Shown here: positions 1-8,071 of the stretch, one piece after another
Numbering within the stretch: the stretch's first letter is position 1
How the letters are laid out: the number at the start of each line of letters is the position of its first letter
From: a virus
Reading direction: 5' to 3' (one strand)
DNA: 64,000 bases
Virus record (IMG/VR): IMGVR_UViG_3300027754_000069
Location: 18,689 to 82,688 of that record
The notes under the pieces: generated by a model
The model's input: only the letters and a program-made list of their open reading frames with translations
Database searches by the model: none
Told to the model about the DNA's origin: nothing
Program-made: the position numbers and the translations under genes

Positions 1-667
1 TAGCTGCTTTGGCTGCCTCTGCTGGTGTCTTACCTGCAGCACGAGCTGCTTCGTAAGTTGAAGGTTTAGCACCTGGCTTATTTGACTTCCAGTTTCTACG
101 TTCTTCTGGTGTCATCTTTGCCCATGCTGCTTTATTGGCAGCAGATTTTGTCATCTTTGGCGCATCAGCAGTTTTTGCTGGAGCTTGTGGCTTAGGCGCT
201 GTAGCTTTCTTTGAAGTTGGCTTCTTAGCAGCTGGCTTCTTTGTGTCTGACATAATTTCTTCAGCACGAGCTTTAGATACAACCTTGCCATTTTCTACAA
301 AAGACTTACCTTTAGCTGAAACGGTTGACTTCTTAGTCGTTGGCTTCTTAGGCGCTTCTGCTTCTGCAGGAGTAGCCTTCTTGCCACCGTACTCACCAAA
401 TTCATCCCGCATGCTAGAACGAAACTTTTCACGTGCTGTTTTTTGAGTAGCTTCGTAATCAGATTTCTTGAGATATGCGTTTTTGCCAAGGTCTGTCTTA
501 GCAGATTCTGAAACTTCTTTAGCAACAATTCTATCTTCGGCACTAATTTTTAACTTAGGGTCACGTTTTGCTGCTTGTTTCTTACCAGGAAATGCTGCCT
601 TAGCAGCAGGTTTGGCAGCCTGCTTTGCCTGCCGATACTTTCGTGTGGTTGCCTTTTTGGCTGCCAT
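1..667 (-). CDS. Basic Lys/Ala-rich virion-associated protein (C-terminus off window)
   Basis: Open frame from an ATG at 667 to the window edge without a stop, so the C-terminal part is missing. The visible 222 residues are very rich in Lys, Ala and Pro, with a segment of the type AAWAKMTPEERRNW. The full-length counterpart in the middle unit (39748-41226) carries the same segment and ends in a LysM domain, so this copy probably does too (inference). It is the third gene downstream of the left-unit portal. Its role may be a DNA- or peptidoglycan-binding virion protein. The coding call is firm, the function is weak. Confidence 0.75.
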   Translation of the reverse strand, partial: MAAKKATTRKYRQAKQAAKPAAKAAFPGKKQAAKRDPKLKISAEDRIVAKEVSESAKTDLGKNAYLKKSDYEATQKTAREKFRSSMRDEFGEYGGKKATPAEAEAPKKPTTKKSTVSAKGKSFVENGKVVSKARAEEIMSDTKKPAAKKPTSKKATAPKPQAPAKTADAPKMTKSAANKAAWAKMTPEERRNWKSNKPGAKPSTYEAARAAGKTPAEAAKAA

Positions 668-685
668 GATTATCCTTTACTTAAA

Positions 686-1009
686 TTACTTAGTGCGACG
701 AATGATTGATTCAGCTCGCGATAATGTACGTTTGCGGTCTGCGATTCGACGTGCCTGCATTTGCTTTGTTTCTTTATCAGATAAACTTGTTGCACCTTTA
801 GGGATAGTAAAAAGTGTATCTGCAGTTTTAGGGCTTTGTGCTAATTTACCAAATGCTATTCCTTGGCTAGGTGTCATTGGAAATTTATATGAAGTATTTG
901 GATTATAATTATTTGGTCCTTCTACCTTAACTTTTTTAGCCATTGTCTTTTTCTTAGCGGTAGATGATGCAACTACCTTTTTAGGTGCTGGCTTTTTTGC
1001 TTTTGCCAT
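686..1009 (-). CDS. Small basic protein of unknown function
   Basis: 107 residues with a strongly basic Lys/Ala-rich N-terminus (about residues 1-28) and a basic C-terminus (ARRIADRKRTLSRAESIIRR). It lies between the 49-residue basic gene and the LysM-type gene downstream of the portal. The middle unit has an unrelated Lys/Pro/Thr-rich 180-residue protein at this position (41229-41771), so this slot is variable. Not recognised as a known family. A head-internal or DNA-binding role is only a guess from charge. Confidence 0.6.
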   Translation of the reverse strand: MAKAKKPAPKKVVASSTAKKKTMAKKVKVEGPNNYNPNTSYKFPMTPSQGIAFGKLAQSPKTADTLFTIPKGATSLSDKETKQMQARRIADRKRTLSRAESIIRRTK

Positions 1010-1017
1010 TGTTATCC

Positions 1018-1167
1018 TTACTTAAGTTTGTTTTTGCTACCCTTGATTGTCTTAGGTGCCTTTGCTACGTCAACTTGACCTAGACCAATGCCTTTTCCTG
1101 CTGGCTTCTTGCCCATGATTGCTGAGCTTGTTGGTGCTTTTGTCATCTTTCCTTGCTTTCCGAACAT
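1018..1167 (-). CDS. Conserved 49-residue basic protein downstream of portal
   Basis: Starts MFGKQGKM and ends KGSKNKLK. The middle unit has a 49-residue counterpart at 41802-41951 with the same start, the same end and a shared central AIMGKK, which supports a real gene despite its size. It is preceded on the minus strand by AAGGAGAA a few bases before the ATG and lies 13 bases after the portal stop. Function unknown. Confidence 0.7.
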   Translation of the reverse strand: MFGKQGKMTKAPTSSAIMGKKPAGKGIGLGQVDVAKAPKTIKGSKNKLK

Positions 1168-1180
1168 TTTTTCTCCTTGT

Positions 1181-2938
1181 TTATGCTGGTATTTGACGAG
1201 TTACTCTTGCTGCAAGATTTGGGTTTCCACCGCCAGTTAGACCTGCAAGAAGTTCTTGCATTGCTGGACGTTGTTGTTGGAATTCTGGCGCACCCGCGCC
1301 ACCCATACCCTGTTCTGGACCTGCGCCCATTCCAGATGCTTCTGGCATCTGAGGTTGTGCTGGTTCTGGCTTGAACGCTTTGGCAACCGCGTCTTCTAAC
1401 GAGGTACCCTTTTTACGTTCGGCAATAACTGCAGCCATTTTTTCAACAATCTTCATTGGGTCTTGACCTTGCATTACCATTTGTGGAATTGCTTGAGCCA
1501 TTGATGCAACTGACGCCTTGAGGGAGTCACGCATCTCTTCAATATCAATTGCTCGCTCTTCTTCTCCAGCATTGAGCGAAATCGGTAGATTGCGACGTAG
1601 CATCCCACGAGAGATTAGCTTGTCACCACGAGCTTGTAGACCCCAGACAAGTGCTCGGTTAGGGTCTAGACCTGCCATTAATCCGTATTCAACAGTAACT
1701 CCATAGTTACCTATGATGTCAGATGATGGCTTGTACTTTAACTTGTATGGAACTCCATTTGCTGTAGCAGATACTTCACGTGTTATGTTCTCGAAGAATG
1801 CTTCGTCTGTAGCAAATGCTAGTGAAATTGCTTGACCAATTGCTTCGCCAAGTACTGATTGAATAACTTTAATCTGTGAATCAAATCCAGCCATAAGTGC
1901 CTTGACACCTTGACCAGTAACGATAGAACCTTCAGCTTGACCTGCACGTGCCTGTGGGAAACGAGTTCCCAACTTCATTTCATCGGCTAGGACATTGTTT
2001 TCCGCAAACGCGAACTGAGGTACATCCAGATTAATACGACGAATTTTCTCAGGGGAGTTAGAACGAATAACTGAATCAGGACCAACGGAAAGCTGAGTAA
2101 CGTCATTAGGCAAAGCAAGAGGAGCTTCAACAGATTTTTGGACAGCTTCCATAGTAAGGAGAGCCAAACGTGCTTTCGCCGCGTAGACTGGTAGTACGTC
2201 GTCGAATGACCCTCGGACTTCGCCATCAAGCGAAGGACGCTGAGCAATTGCAACTGGGACTTTACCGATTTTGTTTTCTGTTTGTGCAAGTACTATTCCT
2301 CCACGTTCTGGAATAAACATGACTGTTTGCTTCTTGTCTGACCAACGTACAACTTCAAGTAGCTGGTTGCTATCTCCACGAGAGAATGCACCTGTTTGTA
2401 GAATTTGATTAGCGTACTCAGGGAACTGAGCTGCTAAATCTCCCGCCTTACGATAGTAAGAACGAGCATAAACTTGGACATCGCCAAATCTATCAACGTC
2501 ATAGTATGCACCCATGGAATTTTCAACATGGATGTGAGGACGTTTTTCTTTAAAGTTAGGTTCTACACGGAATACAACAAATCCGTATGTTGCCAACTGG
2601 TCTGCGCCACGCAGTAGTTCCGTTCCAAGACGAGATGATGCTACGTAGTAATTAGCAATCTTAGTTCTCTTGTCAGCCTTGGTACGCTGGTTATCATCGA
2701 GAGATGAATCGCCAGCAGCAGTAATGGTAGGTAGAACACCAGCTTGCTCAGATACATCACGAGCTACAACGTCGATAAGGTTAGCAATAATTGGTCGTGA
2801 CCAATTTCCTTCTGGAAGCAACCCTTTGAATACTTGGTCTGCTTGTCCAGCACGAACTAAGGCAACATCGCGCATGCGCCTGTCGCGCTCGGAGTTTCTA
2901 GCTTTTAACTGTTCAAAAGCTTGTACAAGTTCTTTCAT
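1181..2938 (-). CDS. Portal protein (left unit)
   Basis: 585 residues. It follows the terminase directly and is nearly collinear with the middle-unit protein at 41966-43732. Size, position and a disordered Gln/Pro/Gly-rich C-terminal tail (about residues 520-585) fit a phage portal, the dodecameric ring at the capsid vertex that DNA passes through. The start MKELVQAFEQL is chosen because the other copy shares it. The shared end NPNLAARVTRQIPA marks the same C-terminus in both. The portal call rests on position, size and overall character; no family-specific motif was checked. Confidence 0.8.
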   Translation of the reverse strand: MKELVQAFEQLKARNSERDRRMRDVALVRAGQADQVFKGLLPEGNWSRPIIANLIDVVARDVSEQAGVLPTITAAGDSSLDDNQRTKADKRTKIANYYVASSRLGTELLRGADQLATYGFVVFRVEPNFKEKRPHIHVENSMGAYYDVDRFGDVQVYARSYYRKAGDLAAQFPEYANQILQTGAFSRGDSNQLLEVVRWSDKKQTVMFIPERGGIVLAQTENKIGKVPVAIAQRPSLDGEVRGSFDDVLPVYAAKARLALLTMEAVQKSVEAPLALPNDVTQLSVGPDSVIRSNSPEKIRRINLDVPQFAFAENNVLADEMKLGTRFPQARAGQAEGSIVTGQGVKALMAGFDSQIKVIQSVLGEAIGQAISLAFATDEAFFENITREVSATANGVPYKLKYKPSSDIIGNYGVTVEYGLMAGLDPNRALVWGLQARGDKLISRGMLRRNLPISLNAGEEERAIDIEEMRDSLKASVASMAQAIPQMVMQGQDPMKIVEKMAAVIAERKKGTSLEDAVAKAFKPEPAQPQMPEASGMGAGPEQGMGGAGAPEFQQQRPAMQELLAGLTGGGNPNLAARVTRQIPA

Positions 2939-2942
2939 GGAA

Positions 2943-4832
2943 TCACAATCTCGCTATTCGCTGCGCTGCAGCTAAGTCATCTAAGTTGACAATGTACCTA
3001 GATTCAATCTCATGACGAGGTGTGAATTCGTTTTTGAGGAAGTTGGGTACATTCGCTGAAGTAAGTAAAACATCACGGGCTACGATTTCACAGAACCATA
3101 ACGCCATTACGGCGTCCATCTTTAATCGCTTGCCCTGTACTCCTGGTTGCCAGGTTACAAGTTGTTCTATTAACTTTTTAATATGTTCATTTCTTGAAGA
3201 ATCAGGCAACTCAATTATGTTGTCACCTGCATGCTTCAAGTTGTTATTGGTACCGTCTCGCTTAACTACGGTTCCAAATAACGGAGCCAGAGAGGCTACG
3301 CCAAACTCTGGGTCTTGCTTATTATTACCAGTATAATGTGGTCGGTAATTAATACCACGTGTAGCGAGGAAGTTTCTAATTTCCTCGTCTTGTGTTAAGA
3401 AAAGCTGAAAAGCATTTGATTCCACAATGACAGTATGCGGTTTGTAAGCATCTGTCCATTCTTTTATCAAAGAGCGAATTGCTGCAGGTGTTGGGGCTGT
3501 CATGACGTGAACGTCCATGACGTAGCGTTTGTGTGTTCTGCGGTCAACTGCGTAAGCTACAGCTGCGGTGTCGCCAGACATCGCTGGGTCGATACCAATA
3601 ACGCGATAGAAGTTCTGTGCATTATCAGGATGACCCGCTGCGCCTGCAATCAAAGCACCCGATTTTCTCATTCCATTGACTGCGCCTCTGACGCATGTCG
3701 GGTCGAAGATTGCATTCTCCGCGATATCGAGATTTTGGTAAACCAAGGACCACTTGGAAGGACCAGCCTCGTTGCGAACCGCCGTTAAGCGTTCGCCTGT
3801 CCATCGGTCAAAGTTCCCATTTTCGTCAGGCACATCAGTGTCTGTGAGGGGTTGCTCTGATTTTGCCCAAAGAGTTTTCCAATCCTTTGGATTGTCAGCG
3901 TACTGAAGTACTGCTGGCATGGACAAATATGACCACGGAAGGACACCGTCCGTGTAATGCGTTGAGTTGCGAAGTTCTTTATATAAGTCAACTGCTGATA
4001 CGCGAGTACCAACAACAAGAAGCTGACCACCACCTGGTGGAAGGCGGGAGGCAACTTCTTGTCTAATCCATTCTTGTTGCTTAGCCCATTCATTGGCGTT
4101 AGACAACGTCACAACGTCGTCTAGCACAATTAAATCTGCACGTGCTCCATAGACCTGACCGCCCATACCGATAGCTTCAACGGTTGGGTCTTTAGCGTCA
4201 TTGTCGCGGATATCTCCGCCAAGGTAAATCTTGTTAGCCGACCACTGGTCGGCGGTTGCTTTGTAACCATCTGCTGGTCCAAAAGCTGCCTGTAGGTCAG
4301 CGTACCGAGGATGTGTCAGTCGCTGCTTAATAGCGTAAAGAAACTTCTTAGCCTGCTCCTGGGTTTTCGAAATAACGATAACCGAGATATTAGGGTTCTT
4401 GACGATACGGTAGGTCACGTAGTTAATCGTAATGGTCATAGTCTTGGCGTGGTTTGGTGGTATGTTTACCAACAAACGAGCTAGACCAGCCGAGCCTTTT
4501 TCGTAGGTCATAGCTGGGTCAATCCAGCGGGGCTCTCGACCTTCTAGCATATCGACCACGTTAAGCATGTGGTCCCAGACTTTGGCACCAAGATATTTCT
4601 CGGAGAACTCGGCGAAATCTGAAAGATTCGTCCGAGCATCTTCTGCCAAATCGGCTGTTCTAAACCGAGCATTATCTATAAAGGCAGCGAAGCCTTGAGC
4701 TTCGCGCCGTTGGGTGTCATACCAAGAACGACTTCTACCAATAACTTTTAGAGAATCGGCGATGGTGCGCCCTTGGCGTACCAAGTCGATAAGTTCTTTA
4801 CGTGCCTCTTCTGGGGTTAAGTTTCTTTCCAA
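2943..4832 (-). CDS. terL: Terminase large subunit (left unit)
   Basis: 629-residue DNA-packaging motor. A helix-turn-helix-like N-terminus lies at residues 28-49. The ATPase part has a Walker A-like PPNHAKT at 125-131 and a Walker B LIVLDD at 234-239. The C-terminal nuclease part begins at GIDPA (413-417) and has a later VIVESNAFQ acidic motif. The start is a TTG with GGAG five bases upstream. An ATG two codons earlier is out of frame. The middle-unit gene uses the same TTG-GGAG arrangement. It is the first gene of the leftward structural operon, four bases before the portal. No small terminase was recognised. Confidence 0.92.
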   Translation of the reverse strand: MERNLTPEEARKELIDLVRQGRTIADSLKVIGRSRSWYDTQRREAQGFAAFIDNARFRTADLAEDARTNLSDFAEFSEKYLGAKVWDHMLNVVDMLEGREPRWIDPAMTYEKGSAGLARLLVNIPPNHAKTMTITINYVTYRIVKNPNISVIVISKTQEQAKKFLYAIKQRLTHPRYADLQAAFGPADGYKATADQWSANKIYLGGDIRDNDAKDPTVEAIGMGGQVYGARADLIVLDDVVTLSNANEWAKQQEWIRQEVASRLPPGGGQLLVVGTRVSAVDLYKELRNSTHYTDGVLPWSYLSMPAVLQYADNPKDWKTLWAKSEQPLTDTDVPDENGNFDRWTGERLTAVRNEAGPSKWSLVYQNLDIAENAIFDPTCVRGAVNGMRKSGALIAGAAGHPDNAQNFYRVIGIDPAMSGDTAAVAYAVDRRTHKRYVMDVHVMTAPTPAAIRSLIKEWTDAYKPHTVIVESNAFQLFLTQDEEIRNFLATRGINYRPHYTGNNKQDPEFGVASLAPLFGTVVKRDGTNNNLKHAGDNIIELPDSSRNEHIKKLIEQLVTWQPGVQGKRLKMDAVMALWFCEIVARDVLLTSANVPNFLKNEFTPRHEIESRYIVNLDDLAAAQRIARL

Positions 4833-4909
4833 GTCATCTCCAGTACCTGTAGGGGTCTACAAGAGGATAGACAGAGGTATCCCCACATAAGCATATTTAC
4901 CAAACTAAG

Positions 4910-4926
4910 CAGGCGTTAAGCCTGCG
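4910..4926. promoter_or_regulatory. Stem-loop in terL leader, left/middle boundary
   Basis: GCAGGC-GTTAA-GCCTGC, a perfect 6-bp inverted repeat 78 bases upstream of the terL start. The other boundary has GGCTGGC-ATTAA-GCCAGCC at the same place (45702-45720). The stem sequence differs but pairing is kept, which suggests the structure is selected. It could act in the terL leader RNA or in packaging. Confidence 0.5.
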
Positions 4927-4952
4927 TCTAAGGCTCAGTGGAACTTCGCCTT

Positions 4953-4976
4953 TATACTTATATAGGGGTCTAGAGA
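4953..4976 (-). promoter_or_regulatory. 24-base block conserved upstream of terL (promoter or packaging signal candidate)
   Basis: Identical to 45747-45770 although the surrounding sequence has drifted. On the minus strand it reads CTCTAGACCCCTATATAAG and onward. TATAAG could be a -10 element for the late operon, but a good -35 at normal spacing is not seen. A terminase recognition site is the alternative. Confidence 0.35.
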
Positions 4977-5073
4977 GTCGGCGTGTCTCAATAGCATTTG
5001 GAAATTATTTTTAGTTATTTTATATAACCGCAGGTCAGCAGCTGTTTCTGGTGAAAATATTTTAGGTGATAGT

Positions 5074-5095
5074 GGGGGGCGGGTGGGGGGTGGGG
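5074..5095 (+). other. G-tract cluster with quadruplex potential
   Basis: Four G tracts (6, 3, 6 and 4 bases) separated by one base each, preceded by GATAGT. The other boundary carries GATAGT followed by a similar G cluster at 45869-45889. G-rich sequence next to terL is compatible with a cos site or a structured packaging signal. Quadruplex folding is inferred from sequence only. Confidence 0.45.
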
Positions 5096-5130
5096 TTAAA
5101 AACCCTAGGGGTCGGCAGGGGCGGACGCAC

Positions 5131-5154
5131 AAAAAAAGGGGCAAGGGTTGCCCC
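5131..5154 (-). terminator. Rho-independent terminator after the 90-residue early gene
   Basis: On the minus strand: GGGGCAA, loop CCC, TTGCCCC, then seven T. It lies downstream of the minus-strand gene 5357-5629 and before the terL region. The right unit has a terminator at the same position (45926-45952). Confidence 0.75.
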
Positions 5155-5356
5155 CTGCCCCGCATGAATTACGCCTGCGTAGGTGAGCCCCTCCCCCACT
5201 CCATGGTGTGGAGCGAGAGAGAGGCTTGACTATCTGTAGAGGGTTAACCCTCGTCTATCCATCCGTCCCGTTCAATGTCGGGCTCGCATACGCATCTACT
5301 TGGTTGGACGTTGATGCGCCCACACGTTGGACACGTTCTGAATTGTCCCTTGTCAC

Positions 5357-5629
5357 TCATGCGCTCACCCGCTTGAGAACTACGCGAAGGTTACTCGCGA
5401 CGATACTTAACTCACGCACTCCGAAGCTTTCGACTACGTCGAACACGATACCGACCTTGCCTTTACCTAGTGGAACTAGGTCACCTAGTTGAGCATACTT
5501 GAGCGAGGTTAATTCGAAATCTGGTACATGGTCGAGCGAAGGTACGTTATAGAAACTCTTAACTTCGTTAACTTCATCCTTGAGATTTACTAGTAAATCA
5601 TCGTGTGTCCATGCTGTAATCATCTTCAT
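5357..5629 (-). CDS. Conserved 90-residue early protein
   Basis: Acidic N-terminal half with motif AWTHDDLL, then a segment around LGDLVPLGKGKVGIVFDV that resembles a small beta-barrel. The right-unit homologue is 46030-46302. The start is supported by GAAAGG about 8 bases upstream (CCGAAAGGCATGAAG-ATG). It is transcribed divergently from the plus-strand early operon and ends at the terminator 5131-5154. No family recognised. Its divergent position next to the early promoter region makes a regulatory role possible, but this is only positional. Confidence 0.7.
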   Translation of the reverse strand: MKMITAWTHDDLLVNLKDEVNEVKSFYNVPSLDHVPDFELTSLKYAQLGDLVPLGKGKVGIVFDVVESFGVRELSIVASNLRVVLKRVSA

Positions 5630-5965
5630 GCCTTTCGGTTAATTCAACCAACCCAGCGCTGATTGAATGACACCAGAATACACGACCAGCCCCAGCATGT
5701 CAAATTCAGACGGACAGGAGGCGTGTCTTGAGCCTATCGTCATGTCATACATACATGAACACCCATCCACATACACATCGGCACATACACACACGCGCAG
5801 GGACATGCCTGCATGCATACGGATGGATGACAGTTCACGCGGATTGGTTACTAACAGGCGGGCGCCGTGATGCAGGCGCTACGCGCATCTCAAGATAGCA
5901 AAGCAAAGCTTTGCATTATTAAGGAGTGACCAGCCAAAATTTGGTTGGCAGATTGGAGAAAAGTT
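5630..5965. other. Divergent early intergenic region, middle unit
   Basis: 336 bases between the minus-strand 90-residue gene and the plus-strand early operon. It contains a CA-rich stretch (about 5742-5800), a weak promoter-like segment aligned to the stronger right-unit promoter (TTGGTT at 5844, CTAACAG shared with 46504-46511), the first early hairpin (5898-5914) and a second imperfect palindrome CCAAAATTTGG. The open frame at 5667-5870 has no counterpart in the right unit and is not called. Confidence 0.5.
5898..5914 (+). promoter_or_regulatory. Early-operon hairpin 1 (GCAAAGC-AAA-GCTTTGC)
   Basis: Perfect 7-bp stem closed by C-G over an AAA loop, followed by an A/T-rich stretch, upstream of the first gene of the plus operon. 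It belongs to a family of seven hairpins in the two early operons with the same layout and covarying stems (others at 6943, 8398, 46550, 46984, 49234, 50517). Confidence 0.6.
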
Positions 5966-6139
5966 ATGAACGGTTATGGACTCTATTGGGGAGACTTCCT
6001 TGCAATTGGGATTCTCTTCAGCGTGATTGGCATCCTACTCGTGGCTCTTGCATGGGACTACGTGGACATCAAGATAGCAGACCGTAGGTCTGCAGATATA
6101 GAGAAGCACTGGGCAACAACGATTCGAGAGGAACGATAA
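5966..6139 (+). CDS. Small membrane protein of the early operon
   Basis: 57 residues with one predicted membrane helix (about residues 12-34, rich in I, L, V, A) followed by a charged cytoplasmic tail. The frame can be extended to a TTG at 5945, but the ATG at 5966 has GGAGAAAAG just upstream. The right unit has a 38-residue relative (46864-46980) sharing YWGD before its helix. First gene of the plus operon, overlapping the next start by one base. Function unknown; such proteins in early regions can act on the host envelope (inference). Confidence 0.65.
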   Translation: MNGYGLYWGDFLAIGILFSVIGILLVALAWDYVDIKIADRRSADIEKHWATTIREER

Positions 6140-6315
6140 TGGATTACAAAGTAAAACTCAACTGGCAAGAAGACGAGTTCGCATCTCGCGGAACAACCTA
6201 CTTCGTAGAGTTCCTGAAGATGGATGACACTTCTCTAGGAGAAGTGGATGGCAACTCATGGCAAGAAGTATTCACCAAAGCGGTGAATTACCTACAAGAG
6301 ATAGGAGAAATCTAA
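6139..6315 (+). CDS. Small acidic early protein (58 residues)
   Basis: MDYKVKLNWQEDEF at the start and ending LQEIGEI. The right-unit homologue 47060-47242 shares KLNWQEDE and EIGEI. It is translationally coupled on both sides: its ATG overlaps the previous stop and its stop overlaps the next ATG (TAATG). No domain recognised. Confidence 0.7.
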   Translation: MDYKVKLNWQEDEFASRGTTYFVEFLKMDDTSLGEVDGNSWQEVFTKAVNYLQEIGEI

Positions 6316-6674
6316 TGGGAGCACGTATCAATTTCGTACTGAAGGTATACCCGACAGAGCAAGCACACGTCACGCTCTACTCACATTGGGGCGAGACTAC
6401 TTGGCGTTACGATTTAGCAATGGCATTGCTACATGCCAAGCCTCGATGGGATGACCAGAACTACGGAGCACGAATAGTTGTTTCACAACTAATCGGTGAC
6501 AACTGGAACAATGAGACAGGCTACGGCTTGTTCACAAGCGTTGACGGCGAGGACTTAGGGGACACCACTGTAGTGGTGGACTTTACAAATCAAACAGTCA
6601 ATGATACAGGCAACGAACATTCGTTCGGTGCTTTCATCGAATACCAAACGGAAATGGTGGAATATCATGGGTAA
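6315..6674 (+). CDS. Conserved early protein (119 residues)
   Basis: Starts MGARINFV at the TAATG overlap. A longer frame from 6258 only runs through the upstream gene in another phase. Contains HVTLYSHWGE, a pattern of aromatic and acidic residues, and ends near a DFTNQTVNDTGNEHSF segment. The homologue at 47243-47605 is well conserved, including a 56-base stretch identical at the nucleotide level. Function unknown, though conservation argues for an important early role. Confidence 0.75.
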   Translation: MGARINFVLKVYPTEQAHVTLYSHWGETTWRYDLAMALLHAKPRWDDQNYGARIVVSQLIGDNWNNETGYGLFTSVDGEDLGDTTVVVDFTNQTVNDTGNEHSFGAFIEYQTEMVEYHG

Positions 6675-6939
6675 CGCAACAGCGCAAGACTTAGCAGAGA
6701 ATGTCATAGACATTCGTCAATCAGTGGCGATTCAATTGCGAAGCAATCACTATCCGCCAGTACCTCTCAGCATGGTGGAACCATGTATCGAAGCCATCTA
6801 TGCAGTATCGGATGGTGATACTCATAAGAGTATCCAACTACCAGACGGTGTCGAGTGGCGTGGCTACCCGACAGCCCCTGCATATGCCATCGTCGAGGGG
6901 CATCATCTCGAACCATGGTGTGACTTCGACCATCAATAG
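6667..6939 (+). CDS. Conserved early protein (90 residues)
   Basis: MGNATAQDLAENVIDIRQS at the start, with central YPPVPLSMVEPCIEAIYAV. The homologue at 48770-49042 has the same length. The start at 6667 overlaps the previous gene by 8 bases and matches the start in the other unit. The stop is followed within a few bases by hairpin 2. Not assigned to a family. Confidence 0.75.
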   Translation: MGNATAQDLAENVIDIRQSVAIQLRSNHYPPVPLSMVEPCIEAIYAVSDGDTHKSIQLPDGVEWRGYPTAPAYAIVEGHHLEPWCDFDHQ

Positions 6940-6942
6940 ATA

Positions 6943-6959
6943 GCACAGCAAAGCTGTGC
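6943..6959 (+). promoter_or_regulatory. Early-operon hairpin 2 (GCACAGC-AAA-GCTGTGC)
   Basis: 7-bp perfect stem, AAA loop, followed by ATATATATAAGG and then the strong ribosome site CCGAAAGGAGCAACACA before the GP88-like start at 7002. It differs from hairpin 1 and hairpin 3 by paired changes at the middle stem position (C-G here, A-T and T-A there). Confidence 0.65.
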
Positions 6960-7001
6960 ATATATATAAGGGCTAACCAACCAACCGAAAGGAGCAACAC
7001 A

Positions 7002-7727
7002 ATGGCAGGACTAAAGCGTTCCAATGACCGTAAGGTCACCAACTTACCAACACCAAACGGCAAACGCTCAGCAATCATGAACACGTTCGGCTTACCTAGT
7101 GGTAAGCAGTACTCATGTCCCAACGCCACCAGTATATGCGAGAAGATTTGCTACGCTGGAAAGTTAGAACGTATCTATCCCTCTGTGAGGGATGTGCTAC
7201 TTCATAACTGGAATCTCTTGAAGGATGCAGAGTACGACACTATGGTGTCGCTGATTGATGACATGGTGACGGCATTCGAATACGATTGCAAAGCAAAAGA
7301 TGCAGAACAAATGTTCCGCATCCATTGGGATGGGGATTTCTTCTCCGATACCTATGCCAGAGCATGGCGTGACGTAATCGAAAAGCATACTGATACCCAG
7401 TTCTGGGTATATACCAGAGTTCCATCTGCTGCTCGTTGGTTAGATGGGATAGCAAACTTGTCGCTGTACTTTAGTACAGATGATGAGAACAAAGACAGCG
7501 CTGTCTATCTACGAGAGACAGGACAAAAGATAAAGGTTGCCTATCTGTCTGAGACTTTTGCTGATGCAAAAGAGATAATGCTTAGCATGACTGGCAAGGT
7601 GGGTGCGAAATGTCCAGAGAATCTGGGTTCAATCCCGCTAATCAGTACCGAAGGTAGTGCTTGTGCTACATGCCGTCTATGTATCGACGGTAAATCCGAT
7701 ATCCGATTTGCAATAGCAAAGAAATGA
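7002..7727 (+). CDS. GP88-like cysteine-rich phage protein
   Basis: 241 residues. N-terminal DRKVTNL, then a cysteine cluster SCPNATSICEKICYAGK, an internal RIHWDGDFF and YTRV, and a C-terminal cysteine cluster (CATCRLC). The pattern resembles the actinophage 'gene product 88' family, whose biochemical role is not established. Cysteines at both ends could bind a metal or Fe-S cluster (inference). The strong ribosome site AAAGGAGCAACACA precedes the ATG. The right-unit homologue is 49286-50008. Its conserved size and place make it a core early gene. Confidence 0.7.
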   Translation: MAGLKRSNDRKVTNLPTPNGKRSAIMNTFGLPSGKQYSCPNATSICEKICYAGKLERIYPSVRDVLLHNWNLLKDAEYDTMVSLIDDMVTAFEYDCKAKDAEQMFRIHWDGDFFSDTYARAWRDVIEKHTDTQFWVYTRVPSAARWLDGIANLSLYFSTDDENKDSAVYLRETGQKIKVAYLSETFADAKEIMLSMTGKVGAKCPENLGSIPLISTEGSACATCRLCIDGKSDIRFAIAKK

Positions 7728-7735
7728 GGGCAGAC

Positions 7736-8071
7736 ATGAACACAGTAGAAGATAGTGTGGCTTTACTTAGTAAAGCTGCCGAATCATTAACAACTTATCG
7801 CACATCACTAGAGGTATGGCGTTCCGCCATGACTGACCTAGCAATCTGGCATTCACTAGAAGCCATGCTTGCAGACCAAGAAGAGTACGACATCGCAACC
7901 GTATTCACACGAGATGTACTGATGGCGTGGATTATCCGCGACCATTGGCAACCAGTATCTATCGATGAGGATGGATACGAAGGTATCGACATCGCAGTCA
8001 GAGCCTATCTAATAGATAGCAAACTGGCACTAGACCCACACCACATGGAGGAGGATGAAGATGACGAATGA
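7736..8071 (+). CDS. Conserved early protein with acidic tail
   Basis: 111 residues from the ATG at 7736, preceded by GAGGG at five-base spacing. An upstream ATG at 7724 overlaps the previous stop (ATGA) and is the alternative start. Contains DLAIWHSLEAMLADQEEYDI and a C-terminal run of Asp/Glu. The right-unit homologue 50016-50330 shares DLAIW, the DYDI segment, EGID and the acidic tail. Function unknown. Confidence 0.7.
   Translation: MNTVEDSVALLSKAAESLTTYRTSLEVWRSAMTDLAIWHSLEAMLADQEEYDIATVFTRDVLMAWIIRDHWQPVSIDEDGYEGIDIAVRAYLIDSKLALDPHHMEEDEDDE

Larger units (their letters stand above)
4833..5356. other. Non-coding boundary between left and middle units (candidate packaging or cos region)
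   Basis: 524 bases without a supported gene. Reading from the terminase outward it holds a stem-loop (4910-4926), a 24-base block shared exactly with the other boundary (4953-4976), an A/T-rich stretch, a run of G tracts (5074-5095) and a rho-independent terminator (5131-5154). The same order occurs at 45628-46029. Its position next to terL at the join of two units is what a cos or pac site would show (inference). Open frames seen here on either strand are not conserved in the other boundary. Confidence 0.55.

Noticed and set aside
5667-5870. 67-residue plus-strand frame in the early intergenic region
   Set aside because: No counterpart in the right unit, odd His/Thr-rich composition from a CA-rich stretch, and overlap with promoter-like sequence.
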